The notes: a model not told the origin generated them from the sequence alone. DNA of 64,000 nucleotides from Sebastes aleutianus (GCA_916700875.1 CAKAKS010000062.1:7342373-7406372), one strand, 5' to 3'. Counted from the first letter of the stretch, positions 1 to 57,197 are shown. Program-made: numbers and translations.

Positions 1-414
1 TTCACATTATTTACAGTTCATGTTTTCCTAAAAAGACAGTAGGATTGAGCATCAATCAAATACAGTATAATGCAGTAAAGGACAGTTTTGTAGTAAAGAT
101 GCAAACATAATCTTGGATGTAATATTGTGATACAATATTAGATATTAATCTAATAACCATAGAAATATGAATCAATTGCCACCCAAAAAATAAAACTTCA
201 AAATGTGCACTACTGGCTTGGATGAAGCGTGAATTGATTTTCATCTCAAAGCAATTTTTGCATTCAGTTTCTCACAAAAAGTTTTTAAAAAAATTAACTT
301 CTAACATGTTTGACATTCTCAGTAAAGCTAAAGAGACAACAGGAAGCACATGAGGACAGCTAAGAGAACCCCCTTTTGCAATGTCTGACCGTCTCCACCC
401 GTCTCCCCCTGCAG
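1..414. other. Intron upstream of the first visible exon
   Basis: AT-rich sequence with no supported coding content. It ends in a pyrimidine-rich tract and a cag acceptor at 412-414, so it is read as the 3' part of an intron of cacna1i. The open frames crossing 272-703 on the minus strand are antisense shadows of exon 1. Confidence 0.6.
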
Positions 415-44649
<44,235 letters not shown>

Positions 44650-45366
44650 ACATCGGGCATTGCCTTCAGGAAGTGATTTAATTGGTCCTAAATCTCTGAA
44701 TTCGGAGTCGAAGGGCCTCGGCTGACCTCGGCAGAGATTGGTGCTGGGGAGAAAACGACGAGAAAGAAGTTTCTGGGAGATGTTTTTGTTTAAATGGATA
44801 CTGAAAAGAGATGAATTATTCTTTCCAGAGAGACGCTGGTACAGTCCCGCCCTAGAATAACAAGACAGTGGATCCATTTTCCTGAACCACTGCGGCTGTA
44901 CCGGTCAAACAGGACCCACTGTACATGGTGTGTTTGGGACTAATACTAAAAACACACCAGGACTAAAGCCACCTAAACTCCGTAGCCAAAGTTTTTTTTT
45001 TGACACACTGTCCCCCACCCACGCGAGCCAATCAGGAAGCAGCGTCTGGCTGACTAACCTCTGACCTTTTCCAAGGAAGCGGTTTGTGAAATGCGAGCGT
45101 TGGGGGGGGGGGGAATTGTGGGATATGCAACTTCAGGTTTTCTACAGAAGTTCTGCTTGCCCCTCCGCTGCTCCTCGATCACATTGATCCGAGCAGAAGT
45201 GTGCGTGCGCGTGTGAGTGAGCGTGTCTGCGTTTTCCTATGTGCGAGTATTGTCAAAATCTGTTGTCATGGAAGTCGGCCATGTTTATTCTTAACGCCTG
45301 CGACGACAGAGAGGGGAAGCAGGGCAGAGCTGTAGTGTATGTTTATTTGTGTATCTGTGCAGTGTA

Positions 45367-45372
45367 AATAAA
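45367..45372 (+). terminator. Candidate polyadenylation signal (proximal)
   Basis: Canonical AATAAA 718 bp after the stop codon. There is no strong GU-rich element directly downstream. Confidence 0.4.
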
Positions 45373-46842
45373 GGAAAATACTGTATTTGGTGAGATTTAA
45401 AAATAGCTCTATCCATATGCACATATTTTTATAGAGATCTAAACATGTTTTTTGCACACAAATTTGAATTTCAAGTTGCTTGTTTTATCCTCTGTTGTCC
45501 TCTTGTGAATGTATGTTTCTTTTCAAAATACCGGAGAGAGAGAGAGCAGCGAGGTAGATGGACCCTCCACTCGACAGGCTATAGATGAGGTTGAGGAGTG
45601 GGGATTTTATTTTTCTATTTTGAAAAAGAGGAAAGAAGAGAACAGGGATGTGATGTGTTTCTGTAGCTTTGTCTCAGATTTCTATGTATTTGGTGTCTAA
45701 AATAACAGTCTTAAGAAGCGGGCTCAGTGATGCAAGCCAAATTCATTTTAAGATGTTTTGCAATGTGGCTATTATTCCAAAATATACACTTCAATTTATG
45801 TATTTGTCCATCTAAATTATACATTAACAACTATAGCAGGCAGCTTAATATCTCTGCGGTTCTGCTGACTGATGGGAATTTACACAATATGGACTAAATC
45901 CAGTATTATCCTCGTGGAAAGACGCCATCTCTGAGCCCCCCTTCTGCAGCTGTTTTCAGGCTGGATCAGCTCTGACACCACTTAGTGTTTCTGTACATCT
46001 AAAGACAACCAAACTAACTAACTTACTAAATATGTGTAGCCAGAGTGCAATAATAATATATACTTGTGGAAAATATAGTAACATCCACACATTAAAACAA
46101 CCACACTCTTGTGTTCGTACATACTGTAGAACTACTATATATGATGATATAAACCCATTTTTATAAGATGATGGAGAGTGTTTCTATCTCTAGTGTTCAT
46201 GCTACTATAAAGGTACTATGGGTGTGGCTGGAAGCAGTGTTAGGTACTGTAGATTTCTCTAAAAGAAGAAGAAGAGTGACATGCATCTCTGCTGAGGACT
46301 CAATAACCCATTTATCACCCCTCAATTGAATTTCCCCCTTGTAACATTAGATCAGCATTAGACGACATAACCGTATTTGTTAGCTACATATCAGTTATGT
46401 CAAATTAACCTGATGGAATCATGCGGGTGTGAATGACAAGCTTCTAGTGAGTGAATGTTTTCTTACCAAGCCATACCTTTATTCTGACACAGCACAATAT
46501 GTATTTTATTCTGTTTTTGTGCACGGTCTGGTTAGGCACAGGTACACAAGAAGCATGCTTGTAAGCTACATAGGTACTACTGGTTCCTCTTTTAAAGGCA
46601 GCTGGCTGGGTCGGCGTCTTTATTTCTTTTTCTGATCAGCATGTAACATGCACAACTCCTCAGTGATCTGAGTTGAAACCAAAGTGCTTTGATGCTGCAC
46701 CATAATCACCACAGACCCAATATTTCATATACTGACATTGCACTCATCTTGATAGACGTGTTGGTCATTGATTAACTGAATGACAAAGGGTCTCTGGAGG
46801 TCGGTAAAAACTCTGAAATAGTATGAAACCAGTTCGACAACA

Positions 46843-46848
46843 AATAAA
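46843..46848 (+). terminator. Candidate polyadenylation signal (distal)
   Basis: AATAAAG followed within 15 bp by TTTTATTC. It is located 41 bp before the TTAA border of an inserted MITE. Confidence 0.45.
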
Positions 46849-46892
46849 GCCTTGAATTTTATTCATCTATCAGATATTTTTATGAGCATTAA

Positions 46893-47410
46893 AGGGGACC
46901 TATTATGCTTTTGTGCTTTTTTTCCCTTTCCTTTAATTTGTTGTATAGTTTTTTGTTCATGTAAAAGGTCTGCAAATTCCAGGCCAAAGAGAGTTACTCT
47001 TGCCCACAGAAACACTGCTCCTGAACTGCCTGCCTGCTTGAAGTCTTTTCTTCCGTAACGTGGTGATGTCACCGAGTAACACATTTGCATAATGCCTGTC
47101 TAGCGGCTAGTTTGGCATGCCCTCGAACAAAACTAGTTAGAGGGGAGCTTGAGCGGAGTCCGAAGAGTTTGGTTTCGGTTGACCAATCACAATAGACTGG
47201 GTCAGCTGACCAATCAGAGCAGACTGGGCTTTTCGGGAGGGGGGGGGGGCAGGAGCTCAAACAGAGCATATCAGACAGAGGGTGAAAAGAGGTGCCGCAG
47301 CACAGCCGGTATGAGAAAAGTAAAGCGCGTTTTTTGAACATTCAAGCATGTAAACATGTTCTAGTAGAAACTTAAAATACAAGTATGAAAATGAGCATAA
47401 TAGGTCCTCT
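46893..47410 (+). mobile_element. TTAA-flanked MITE, complete copy (518 bp)
   Basis: It begins AGGGGACCTATTATGC and ends GCATAATAGGTCCTCT (inverted repeats). TTAA lies on both sides (46889-46892, 47411-47414), consistent with a duplicated TTAA target as used by piggyBac-type elements. It contains a run of ten G and no coding frame. Relatives are at 22765, 50665 and 55375. Confidence 0.85.
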
Positions 47411-47414
47411 TTAA

Positions 47415-49315
47415 ATTCAAAATAATAATTAAAAAAAAATCACAGAGGACAGATCCTTTTTATGAAATTTTTTCAGAAACAAAATTGTCCTTACAACACG
47501 CTAAAACTAGCATTAAGAGGCTGTAAGAGTTTGCCAATACCTGCAGAAACCCTTCAGTGTCAGTGATGAAAAGAAGCATCAGATCCTCATTCTCCGTCAA
47601 CCCTCTCATCATCTTTAAATCTCCCGAGCAGCATGCATGTAGAGGGCAAACTAGTGAGATGAGCTTCAGTTTGCCCCGGGTCAACACCTTTGACCTTTAT
47701 GTACCACAGCGCAGCCCCGTGATTGGTTGTCATCCGTGGATAGAGCCACATTGAGCTGCTGCTGTGAGTTAATAAATAATAATAAGGTTGTCATGGCGCA
47801 AAGACAGAATGAAAAGTTCATGAAAGTTTTAAAATGTTGCTGCTGATGAACGCAGCTCGTTCATCTTTTGATAGCACTCTTCTTCCGGTTCTGACACGCA
47901 GAAGCACATCTGATGTCGGATTCTGAGACGTCGTCCTCCCTCCTGTACATGGCACAGTTGGTTTAAAATAATTTGAATACAGTATGGGCTCGAACACGCT
48001 GTTATTGTGCAACCGCTTTGTCCTGTTTCATGTCCTCTTCCTGCACAGATTGTCAGCAACGGGAGGTTTTAAGTAGTCTGACCTTAGACAGCCTCTTTCC
48101 GTCTCACTCTTAGTGAAGACGACCCCGATACTACAGCATATCGCCATATTAATCGACACAGTTTGGTAGAGTGACTGCATAATTGTTCTTACGATTTACA
48201 GATCTTTGGATCTCAGTATTTAAATCCTGTTTTTGAGGAAACAGTTTTGACTATTGCATGTTCTGATTTAAGAAAAAAAACTCTTTTGGGAAAGAATCAT
48301 CTGGATGTTTTAGAGATTTTGATATTTGCATTTTCAGATGTTTCCATTTGTAGATTGACTACCTAATTGCACTGGGCTCTGACTAATTGGTATCTGATAA
48401 AATACTGATTAAATGACCCTATTCTTTATTGTCCAATGCAATACTGGGTGGTTATTTACTGTATGAGGACAGAGCTCCTCTTTATACAGTTTTATAGAGA
48501 GAAATGGAAACCTAGTTGGTTCGATTTTGTTCAGAACCGACGTTATTTAATGTTGAGGTGAGCCTTTTTTTCACTTTTCCTCCTGAAACATGCTAGAACT
48601 CTGTTGACGGTGAAACTAATTAACTGATGTATATTTTATGTAGGAGTAGCCTCAGCCCTGATGCTCTGTAACAGTTGTGTTGGTTGACGCTGAGCTGGTC
48701 CGGCATCGCAGTGAAGCTGATCACGCTCGTGTCGCCATGACAACAGATTCCAGAAAGTTCAAACTGTGATAGAACTTGACTTTGACGAATCAGAAGCCTT
48801 GTGTTTTCTTTCTTTCTTTCTTTTTTTATAACCCTTCGGTGATTAGCCCAGACACCCCCCACCCCCAAACCCCCCAAGCCTTACAAGGAGGGGAGGAGGT
48901 GTGTTCTATATCTGTCAGAGGAGAGCCAAGTGTCTGCAATAATAAGCCCTCCGTTATTCCCTGAGACAGAGGGAGAAGGGAGGTGTTTAAAGGCTCGACA
49001 CACAGTCGGACTCTCTACATTGTATCGTTGCTGATTATTGTGTGATGACCAACCGTTGTCCTGAAGGATGTTTCCCTGTCAATTAAAAAATACAAGATTT
49101 TTTTATTCCTCACACATGTCTGTTTTATTTCTTATGTTGGTTTTAAATTACTCATTAATGGATAAAGGGGACTGTTAGGAAGCCTGACCAAAGTGGCTTG
49201 GAAGGTGTAGATGGCAGACTCGGGAAACTTTGTCCAGTTATGAAAAAAAAAGGTGTTTTATTTACAGTGTCACCATGCTACATGTGTAAGAAAAAAACGG
49301 CATAAACCTTAAAAG
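47415..49315. other. Non-coding interval after the MITE
   Basis: AT-rich, with short unsupported frames only. It contains ATTAAA at 49082-49087 followed by a T-rich stretch, which might be the far end of the cacna1i transcript. Confidence 0.4.
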
Positions 49316-49964
49316 TAGAGATGTTAGGTGCTGTGCCGAGGCTTCGGAGCGTGTGTCGAGTAATCCAGGAAGTTTTCCGCGATGCACGTATCGAGGCTTG
49401 TATCGTTTTAGACCAGTTACGTCATTGATGACGTCCGAAGCATCGCTGCCCGGCCATACCGCAGACTGGTTCAGGAAGTGGTTCAGATCTTCACTGGTTG
49501 AACCAATGCCACTAACCAGAAGTGACACAGAGCACTAATATTACCCCTCCTGCCATTATTATATTATATAACACTACACTACAATACAATTATTGACCAA
49601 AGGATTGGTTTACACACATAAGATACATTACTCACAAAACAATTACAGTTTATTATACATATATGTTATATACTCATAATATACTTACTGGAAAATAGAA
49701 AGTATATTATATATTATATAGATATAAATGGATTACATGGTAATATATATTGTTTTCATTGTTTATAGTCATTCCCAGCAGCCTTTACTGGCGCAAAACA
49801 CAGTATATCACAGATCACATGGTTAAGATCATATATGCCTGTTTTACACTCTTTGGCCACCAGGTGGTTTCGTGTGCACATGAAGCCTCGAGAAATGAAC
49901 CCTTTTTCGAACCAATTTGCTGGAAAGCTTCAATGCTTCATGAAGCTTCAGCTCGCCATCACTA
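49316..49964. mobile_element. Probable hAT-like non-autonomous element
   Basis: The outer ends TAGAGATG and CCATCACTA, with GAGGCTTCGG and GAAGCTTCA inside, look like imperfect inverted repeats in the style of hAT termini. A clear 8-bp duplication is not visible, so the call is tentative. Confidence 0.4.
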
Positions 49965-50664
49965 AATAAAACTAAAAAGTAACTTATATTAACCAAACTT
50001 CACGTGCACACAGCTACACGCTGACATCTTTCCCGTACCAGACCAAAACAAATGCTTTTATAGACTCTTCAATCACCAAGAGTAAATCAGCAGCAGGTTG
50101 TACCATTCTTACAGGAAACCCAGAACCTTCTCTGAAAAGAGATGACTAATAAAGTAGTTAATTCCCACTAAATTAGTACCAAAACACTTTCACACATATC
50201 ACTGCATAACACACATTAGCAACCATTGCTAAACTGATCACAATACATATACATAACTCCTTTACCCAAATTGACCTCCCCCCCCTGTTTGGTCCACTCC
50301 AGTGACATCACTAATTAGTGCATAAAGCCAGGAAGTGGTTGGTGCTTCTTCCTTTTGTCTGTGGAGCACATGGTGGGTATGCTGAGTTGGAGAGAAAGAA
50401 AAATGATTAACTTATAAAATGCAGAACTAAACCAATAACTAAACTTAACAATGCTGGTCCGTGTTTGAATTTAACCAAAAGGTTGTATATGAACTGTAAC
50501 CAAACGTACTAGAAAACACAATACACAAACAAACCCAGGATAGATGTGTCTGTGAGTTACAAATGATGGAATTATGGCTAAATAAAGACTAAACGAGCAT
50601 GGTTAAATTAGTATGAAATGTTGAAAAATGCGGATAAATGATGTTTTCTCACCCACTTTGTCAC

Positions 50665-50898
50665 GGGGACCTATTATGCTTTTGTGCTTTTTCCCTTTCC
50701 TTTAGTGTCATATAGTGTTTTGTGCATTTAAAAGGTTTGCAAAGTTACAAAGCTCAAAGTCCAGGCCAAAGGGAGTTACTCTCCCCCACAGAAACACTGC
50801 TGCTGAACTGCCTGAAACACCTTGATTCAAGTCCTACCTTTCTTCTGTAACGTGGTGATGTCATCAAGTAACACATTTGCATAATACCTGCCTGTGTA
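50665..50898 (+). mobile_element. TTAA-type MITE, truncated copy
   Basis: It begins GGGGACCTATTATGCTTTTG and runs through GTAACGTGGTGATGTCAT...AACACATTTGCATAAT, then loses similarity to the family. No TTAA remains at the left border. Confidence 0.7.
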
Positions 50899-52000
50899 AT
50901 AGGGATAAACCAGTGGGCAATGTGATATATGAAAAAGGCTGATTTGCAAAAAGTTCAATTTGAATCCCTCATAAGACAAGCCCATTTTTATTTTTGGGAT
51001 TGTTTAACTCCAGTTCTAAACCAAACAAGACGAGGAAATCACCCATAGCTTTATTGTGATTTACAAACCAGTAAACTACCCTCAAACTTTCAAGTTGTGA
51101 AGTCACTAAAGGAGGACTTGGATGTGACAAAATGTCCTCCAGTTAAACAAAGATAACTAATTGTCTTTGGACCCAAAGAAGATCGACTTAAAGTCCAATC
51201 GCTAATGTTAAAGACCACAAACCAGGCCAGAGATCTTGGTTTAGTCATGGAGTCAGACCTACATTTTAACACCCACATAAAGACAATTACAAAATCAGCC
51301 AACTATCACCTTAAGAATATATCAAGAATTAAGGGACATATCTCTCAGCAGGACTGCAACTGTAACGTTGTCTTTACAGGCCTCTCTACAAAGTGGATCA
51401 GACAGCAGCAGCTGATCCAGAACACTGCTGATAGTCCTCACTAAGACCAGGAGACTGGATCACATCACTCAAGTTCTCAGGTCTGAACAATGACTTTCTA
51501 TGTATCAAAGAATTTTAAAATACTGCAGTTGATTTATAATACACTGAATGGTTAGGCCCAAAATATATTTCTGATGTGCTGCTCTGTTATGAACCGTCCA
51601 GACCTCTCAGATGGTCTGGTACAGGTCTGTTTCCTGTCCCCAGAGATAAAACTAAAGATGGAAAAGCAACTAGAACAAAAACAAAGAAAACTTCAGATCT
51701 GCTCCAACTCTCAGTTCTTTTAATCAGAGCTTAAAACTTAAGTTAAACTTGGGGCTATGTATTCATCTCATTGCAATGTAGCTGCACTGTAATTCTTATT
51801 CTACTATTTAATTTGTCTTATTCTATTTTTGCTTCTTTTTTATCTTCTATTTTATTTTGCTTTACTCTTTTTTAAAACATCATATTTATGTGTGTCTTTT
51901 TATATTGTCTTGTTTATATTGCCTTGTCTTTAATATCTTATTTTTTTTGTCTTATGTAAAGCACTTTCAACATTCTTGTTGTTGCAAGGTGCTCGACATA

Positions 52001-53621
52001 CAGACGTAGGCAAAGTTGTTGGTAACGTTCCGTTAAAGAGAGAAAAACCCACAATGGTCACTGAAATAACTTGAAACTGACAAAAGTAATAATAAATAAA
52101 AATTCACTGAAAATTAACTAATGAAAATCAGATATTGTTTTTGAATTATGGTTCAGCAGAATCATTTAAAAAAACAAACTAATGAAACTGGCCTAGACAA
52201 AAATGATGGTAACATTAACTTAATATTTTGTTGAACAACCTTTTGAGGCAATCACTGCAATCAAGTGATTTCTGTAACTCTCAATGAGACTTCTGCACCT
52301 GTCGACAGGTATGTTGGCCCACTCCTCGTGAGCAAACTGCTCCAGCTGTCTCAGGTTTGAAGGGTGCCTTCTCCAGACAGCATGTTTCAGCTCCTTCCAC
52401 AGATGTTCAATAGGATTTAGATCCGGGCTCATAGAAGGCCACTTCAGAATAGTCCAATGTTTTGTTCTTAGTCATTCTTGGGTGTTTTTAGCTGTGTTTT
52501 GGGTCATCATCCTGTTTGAGGACCCATGACCTGCAACTGAGACCAAGCTTTCTGACACTGGGCAGCACATTTCGCTCCAGAATGCCTTGATAGTCTTGAG
52601 ATTTCATTGCACCCTGCACAGATTCAAGACACCCTGTGCCAGATGCAACAAAGCAGCCCCATAACATAACCGAGCCTCCTCCATGTTTCACATTAGGTAC
52701 AGTGTTCTTTTCTTTGGATGCTTCATCTCTTCGTCTGTGAACATAGAGCTGATGTGACTTGCCAAAAAGCTCCAGTTTTGTCTCATCTGTCCAAAGGACA
52801 TTCTCCCAGAAGCTTTGTGGCTTGTCAATATGCATTTTGGAAAATTCCAGTCTCGCTTTTTTATGATTTGGTGTCCTCCTCGGTTGTCTTCCATTAAGTC
52901 CACTTTGGCTCAAACAGTGACGGATGGTGCGATCTGACACTGATGTACCTTGACCTTGGAGTTCACCTCTAATCTCTTTGGAAGTTGTTCTGGGCTCTTT
53001 GGTTACCATTCGTATTATCCGTCTCTTCAATATGTCATCAATTTTCCCCTTGCGGCCACGTCCAGGGAGGTTGGCTACAGTCCCATGGACCTTAAACTTC
53101 TGAATAATATGTGCAGCTGTAGTCACAGGAACATCAAGCTGCTTGGAGATGGTCTTATAGCCTTTACCTTTAACATGAAGGTCTATAATGTTCTTTCTGA
53201 TCTCCTGAGACAACTCTCTCCTTAGCTTTCTGTGGTCCATGTTCAGTGTGGTACACACCATGACACCAAACAGCACAGTGACTACTTTTCACCCTTTAAA
53301 TAGGCAGACTGACTGATTACAAGTTTGAAGACACCTGTGATGCTAATTACAGGACACACCTTAGTTTAATATGTCCCTATGGTCAAATTATTTTCAATCT
53401 TTTCTAGGGCTACCATCATTTTTGTCTAGGCCAGTTTCATCAGTTTGTTTTTTAAAATGATTCTGCTGAACCATAATTCAAAAGCAACAGCTGATTTTCA
53501 TTAGTTAATTTTCAGTAAATTTTTATTTATTATTACTTTTGTCAGTTTCAAGTTATTTCAGTGACCATTGTGGGTTTTTCTCTCTTTAACGGAACGTTAC
53601 CAACAACTTTGCCTACGTCTG
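52001..53621 (-). mobile_element. Complete Tc1/mariner element (1621 bp)
   Basis: The ends CAGACGTAGGCAAAG and CTTTGCCTACGTCTG are flanked by TA on both sides (51999-52000, 53622-53623). Both inverted repeats are 211 bp (52001-52211, 53411-53621) with few mismatches. It carries a disabled transposase on the minus strand. Confidence 0.95.
52220..53240 (-). pseudogene. Tc1-type transposase, inactivated
   Basis: DNA-binding region at the start (MDHRKLRRELSQE, helix-turn-helix-like KGYKTISKQLDVPVTTAAHI, GRGRKGKIDD), then the catalytic part. The first Asp is in WTDETK, the second in KQDDDPKHS and the Glu in NPIEHLWKEL, the DD34E pattern of Tc1. Just after DPKHS the frame hits TAA (ORF end 52488), and the remaining C-terminus (52220-52432) is in another frame. 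The protein therefore cannot be made as written. Confidence 0.93.
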
Positions 53622-53645
53622 TATAAACTTGCCTTGCCTCTGACT

Positions 53646-55031
53646 GTAGGGAAGTGTTACGACCACTAGGTGGCAATGTTTGATCGTCAAATAAGGAGTC
53701 TGAGAGCTGGTGATGAAGAATGTACAGTCCATCATTTTACATCAGTGAAGATTCTCATCATCAAAGTACAAGGTATCAAGTCAGGGGCAACTGAATTTAC
53801 AGTTTTATAGGTTTAAAATGTCTTTTATAAGTTTTTTTCTATTTTTCTCCATTTGGTTTCTAGTATAATGGAATTACAAGATCTTTCACCAAACCATCCA
53901 TATCAGTTTGGTATTTTTCAAAAGACCAATGAGGTAATACATTGAAATAAAACAGAAGTTATTGGTCATAGAGGAGCACTCCAGCCCTGAAAACTGCAAA
54001 ATGTATTTTCATCCTGTCAGCTCACATGGTTCTGCTGCACCATCTTGCCTCACGACTTTGAATCCACTCCTACAGTATATTATCCCTTCAATGCAACAAT
54101 AGATGGTGCTGCTGAACAGATATACAAAATGTGACTGTGCTGAATTGCTTCATGTGCACACCAGAGTGTACATGTCTGTGAGTGCATGTGTGTTTGTTAG
54201 TGAAGCGATGTCAGTTGTAATATGTTCCCGTGAGAAGTAAAAGTCAAGATGACAGATTCTCAGAAAAAATAAAAAAGCCCTCCTGCCCCTCCTCCTCTGA
54301 CACACTGCCTGCTGATAGCTTTTCTTTTTAAATGCCAGTATTTATTTAAGCCTTTGTCTGGTTAATGGATTTACTGTTGCAAATTCAATTTTAATTTATC
54401 GGCCTGTTTGTAATGAGTCAGTCTCAGGCTTTTTGTTCGCTGCCTTTTGATGTGTCAACAGACACATTCTGGGTTTGAATGCAGCTCTGCGTCTCCACCA
54501 CTGAAATTAGCCACTCAAAGCTTCATTCAGACACCGACTTTGGCTGTGACCGTTAAAGAAACATCTATCTTTCTGGCTTATGCTCTCTCTGAAGCTTGGT
54601 TTGAAAAGACAGCCTCCCAGATAGACTTGCACCCATCTCCATATGCCGCTATGCTTATCTGCTCTTCAAACAAGTCAGTCACCTGGTAACAGCCTGCTGT
54701 CAGACAGCCAGGTTTTTCTATCTTTATGGTGTCATGAAACACTCGCTATCAGCTTTTAATTGGATATCCACATTTGGCTGTTCAGCAAAACGCCCCACAA
54801 GATTGGTCATACCACTCTTCAAAACGTCTCCTCCTTCAGCACCTGCTTAGAGTGCGTGTGAAGCCACTTTGTCAGGTGATATGACAGCTTTGTCAGTTGG
54901 GACGGCAGTTATGAAGCCACAAAAGAAACTTGGCATCCAGAATGGCAGCGGGGCAGTGAGCCTCAGCAGGAAAGCCGGGGTTTAAATCCCTGTTAAAGTG
55001 AGCAACTATACTGCTGAAGCAGCCCATTAGA
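53646..55031. other. Intergenic interval without recognised genes
   Basis: About 1.4 kb of AT-rich sequence with only short open frames (e.g. 54447-54689) that show no recognisable domain. Confidence 0.5.
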
Positions 55032-56059
55032 CTCTTGTCAGGTCATTAAATGGGGCGTTATCAGTGGTTATAAGTATCATAGATGTGGGTCAGTAGGGCC
55101 CTGCTACACCCAATAGTAGGTTTTGTCATCTATTCACATGTTCGATGACCAAAAGAAGGAATAAGATGACACAATGACAGCGACTATAGTAATTATGACA
55201 GGAGCAGTCAGGCGCTATAATATAGACGGCATGAAACTCCATAAAGGGTCAAGGTTGGGGGTGATGGATGGGACACAAAACACAGGGCTTACACCCAGAA
55301 GATCGGATTTGCATCCCGTGTGAAACCGACGACGCGTAGTGTCAACTTTCACTTTTGAAAAGTTTTTATTTTAAAGGGGTCCTATTATGCTTTTGTTCTT
55401 TTTCCCTTTCCTTTAGTGTGTTATATATTTTTTTGTGCATGTAAAAGGTCTGCAAAGTTACAAAGCCTTAAGTCCACGCCAAAGGGAGTTACACACAGAA
55501 ACACTGCTCCTGAACAGCCTGAAACGCCTTACTTGAAGTCCCGCCTTTTCTTCTGTAACACTGTGATGTCACCAAGTAACACATTTGGATAACAGCTAGT
55601 TTGGCATGCCCACAAACAAAGCTAGTTAGAGCGGAGCTTGAGCGGATCCAAAGAGTTTGGTTCGGTTGACCAATCATAACAGAGTGGGCCAGCTGACCAA
55701 TCAGAGAAGACTGGGCTTTTCGGGGGGGTGGGGTGGGGAGGGGGCAGCGTTACAGACAGAGGGTGAAAAGAGGTGCTGCAGCACAGCCGGTATGAGAAAA
55801 GTAAAGTGTTTTTTGAACATTAAAGCATGTAAACATGTTCTAGTAAAGACCCCAAATACAAATATGCACCTGAAAATAAGCATAATACGTCCTCTTTAAG
55901 CTAAAACATGATATTTTTCCCTAAACTTAACTGAGTGTTTTTTGTTGCCTAAACCTAAATAAGCTGTTTTGTATTCAAAATGTATCGTTTCATGCAGTTT
56001 TACAATGTGCAGTAGGCGTAGTAGGCCCCTACTGAGCCACATCTATGGTCTGATAACAG
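55032..56059. mobile_element. Long-inverted-repeat MITE (copy 1) carrying a nested TTAA MITE
   Basis: The ends pair: ATAGATGTGGGTCAGTAGGG (55079-) with CCCCTACTGAGCCACATCTAT (to about 56046), and CTCTTGTCAG with CTGATAACAG outermost. Internal GTTGCCTAAACCTAAATAAG is shared with 57198-57569. The 521-bp TTAA MITE at 55375-55895 interrupts it. Confidence 0.7.
55375..55895 (+). mobile_element. TTAA-flanked MITE, complete nested copy (521 bp)
   Basis: It begins AGGGGTCCTATTATGC and ends GCATAATACGTCCTCT, flanked by TTAA (55371-55374, 55896-55899). Same family as 46893-47410. Removing it restores a single TTAA in the host element. Confidence 0.85.
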
Positions 56060-56064
56060 TTGAA

Positions 56065-56170
56065 TTGGATGCTGAAGTGTCCTTGAGCAAGACATTGAAT
56101 CCCTAGCAGCCCCAGGGGTGGTGCTGTGTAGCTGATGCTGACCTCTGACATCCCCTTGAAGGGGAGTAAG
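56065..56170 (+). repeat. Partial SINE-like fragment
   Basis: GAAGTGTCCTTGAGCAAGAC and TGAATCCC match the central part of the SINE at 60232-60545. Head and tail are missing. Confidence 0.45.
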
Positions 56171-57197
56171 GGAAAAGAAAATAAGGGTCAATAAAATATA
56201 ACAAACTTCTGTTGTGATTTAAGGATAAAGCGACAGCTATGGAGGGCTTTTTTTTTCTTTTTCTTGTCGATATGGGGCACCCAACTACCGTAATTTAGAA
56301 AATTGGAAATTTCCCAAAATTGGGGAAAGCATTGTGTTTTATGGAGGGTAGATGACATGTTATGTTTTATTTTTGATACTGAGGAACATTTAGTCATATC
56401 CAAGTACCAGCAGTGCTAATTTGAAACAAAGTTAGGGTTAGAGTACCACATCAATTTTTTCACTTCTGACAACTTGAATTACTGATCACAACTGTGTCCC
56501 GCAGTCAATCAGCCCTCACCTCCCTCAGCTGAACAACAATAGGCCATCTGGGCCGTTTTTAAGACTCAGGCGGAAAGGTGCTTTGAATGAAGACTCAGAA
56601 TCAGCAGAAGTGATAAATCGTTTTTTTCGACAACAGGGTTACAAACATCAAACTATTATGCAGGATCTGAGGCTTGAGACAAGGATGCTTTATTTCCTGA
56701 ACACTCCTCTGTGACAAAACTAACCAGAACACTTATTTTGTTACCACCTGCAGCCAAGAGTCAAATTCAGTGAAACGACAAATTAAAATATGCCACTGGG
56801 ACATTACTCAAAGTCATCCCTTATTGCAGAACGTCTTCGCTCAGCCCCAAGTGATCGGTTTCAGACGGTTTCCCACATTAAAGGAGAAACAATGAATAGC
56901 CACTTTCCTGCTCAGAGAGACACTTGGCTTAAGGCTCCCTCAGGAAATCAGAGTTGTGGTCATTGCAATTTTTTTTCATTATGATTATGATTATGTTTCT
57001 ACAGTCCACGGGTCACATCAAGACAGAGCTATGAGGCGGTGTTGCTGCACCACATGGATTAAAAAATATTGTCTATCCTATTGGTGAGCATCATTTTCTT
57101 CTATTCTTTAATCTGGTCCTTGTTTCATCATGATGTGGTCTACAATTTTTTGTATTTCATCCTTTATTAATATATTGTATTGGTGCACCCGATTCAA

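Larger units (their letters stand above)
44650..46862 (+). other. cacna1i: Probable cacna1i 3' UTR
   Basis: Non-coding sequence after the stop. AATAAA occurs at 45367-45372 and, in a good context just before a TTAA MITE, at 46843-46848. A further ATTAAA at 49082-49087, followed by T-rich sequence, could mark a longer UTR. The real end cannot be fixed without transcripts. Confidence 0.55.
51080..53645 (+). mobile_element. Degraded L2/CR1-group LINE, split by a Tc1 element
   Basis: 51080-51998 carries fragments of the LINE ORF2 C-terminus in several frames (TTNQARDLGLVMESDLHFN, KSANYHLKNISRIKGH, TRRLDHIT). Internal deletions are present: QQDCNCNVVFTGLS joins two parts that are normally apart. 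A 3' part with GTAAAGCACTTTCAACATT follows. The tail resumes after the Tc1 insertion as TAAACTTGCCTTGCC at 53624. The left border is approximate. Confidence 0.75.

Noticed and set aside
50990..51080. 5' extension of the LINE at 51 kb
   Set aside because: The sequence before about 51080 shows no recognisable LINE motif, so the border was not moved further left.
52488..53276. Functional transposase-derived gene
   Set aside because: The frame stops before the third catalytic residue, the element still has its repeats, and nothing suggests domestication.
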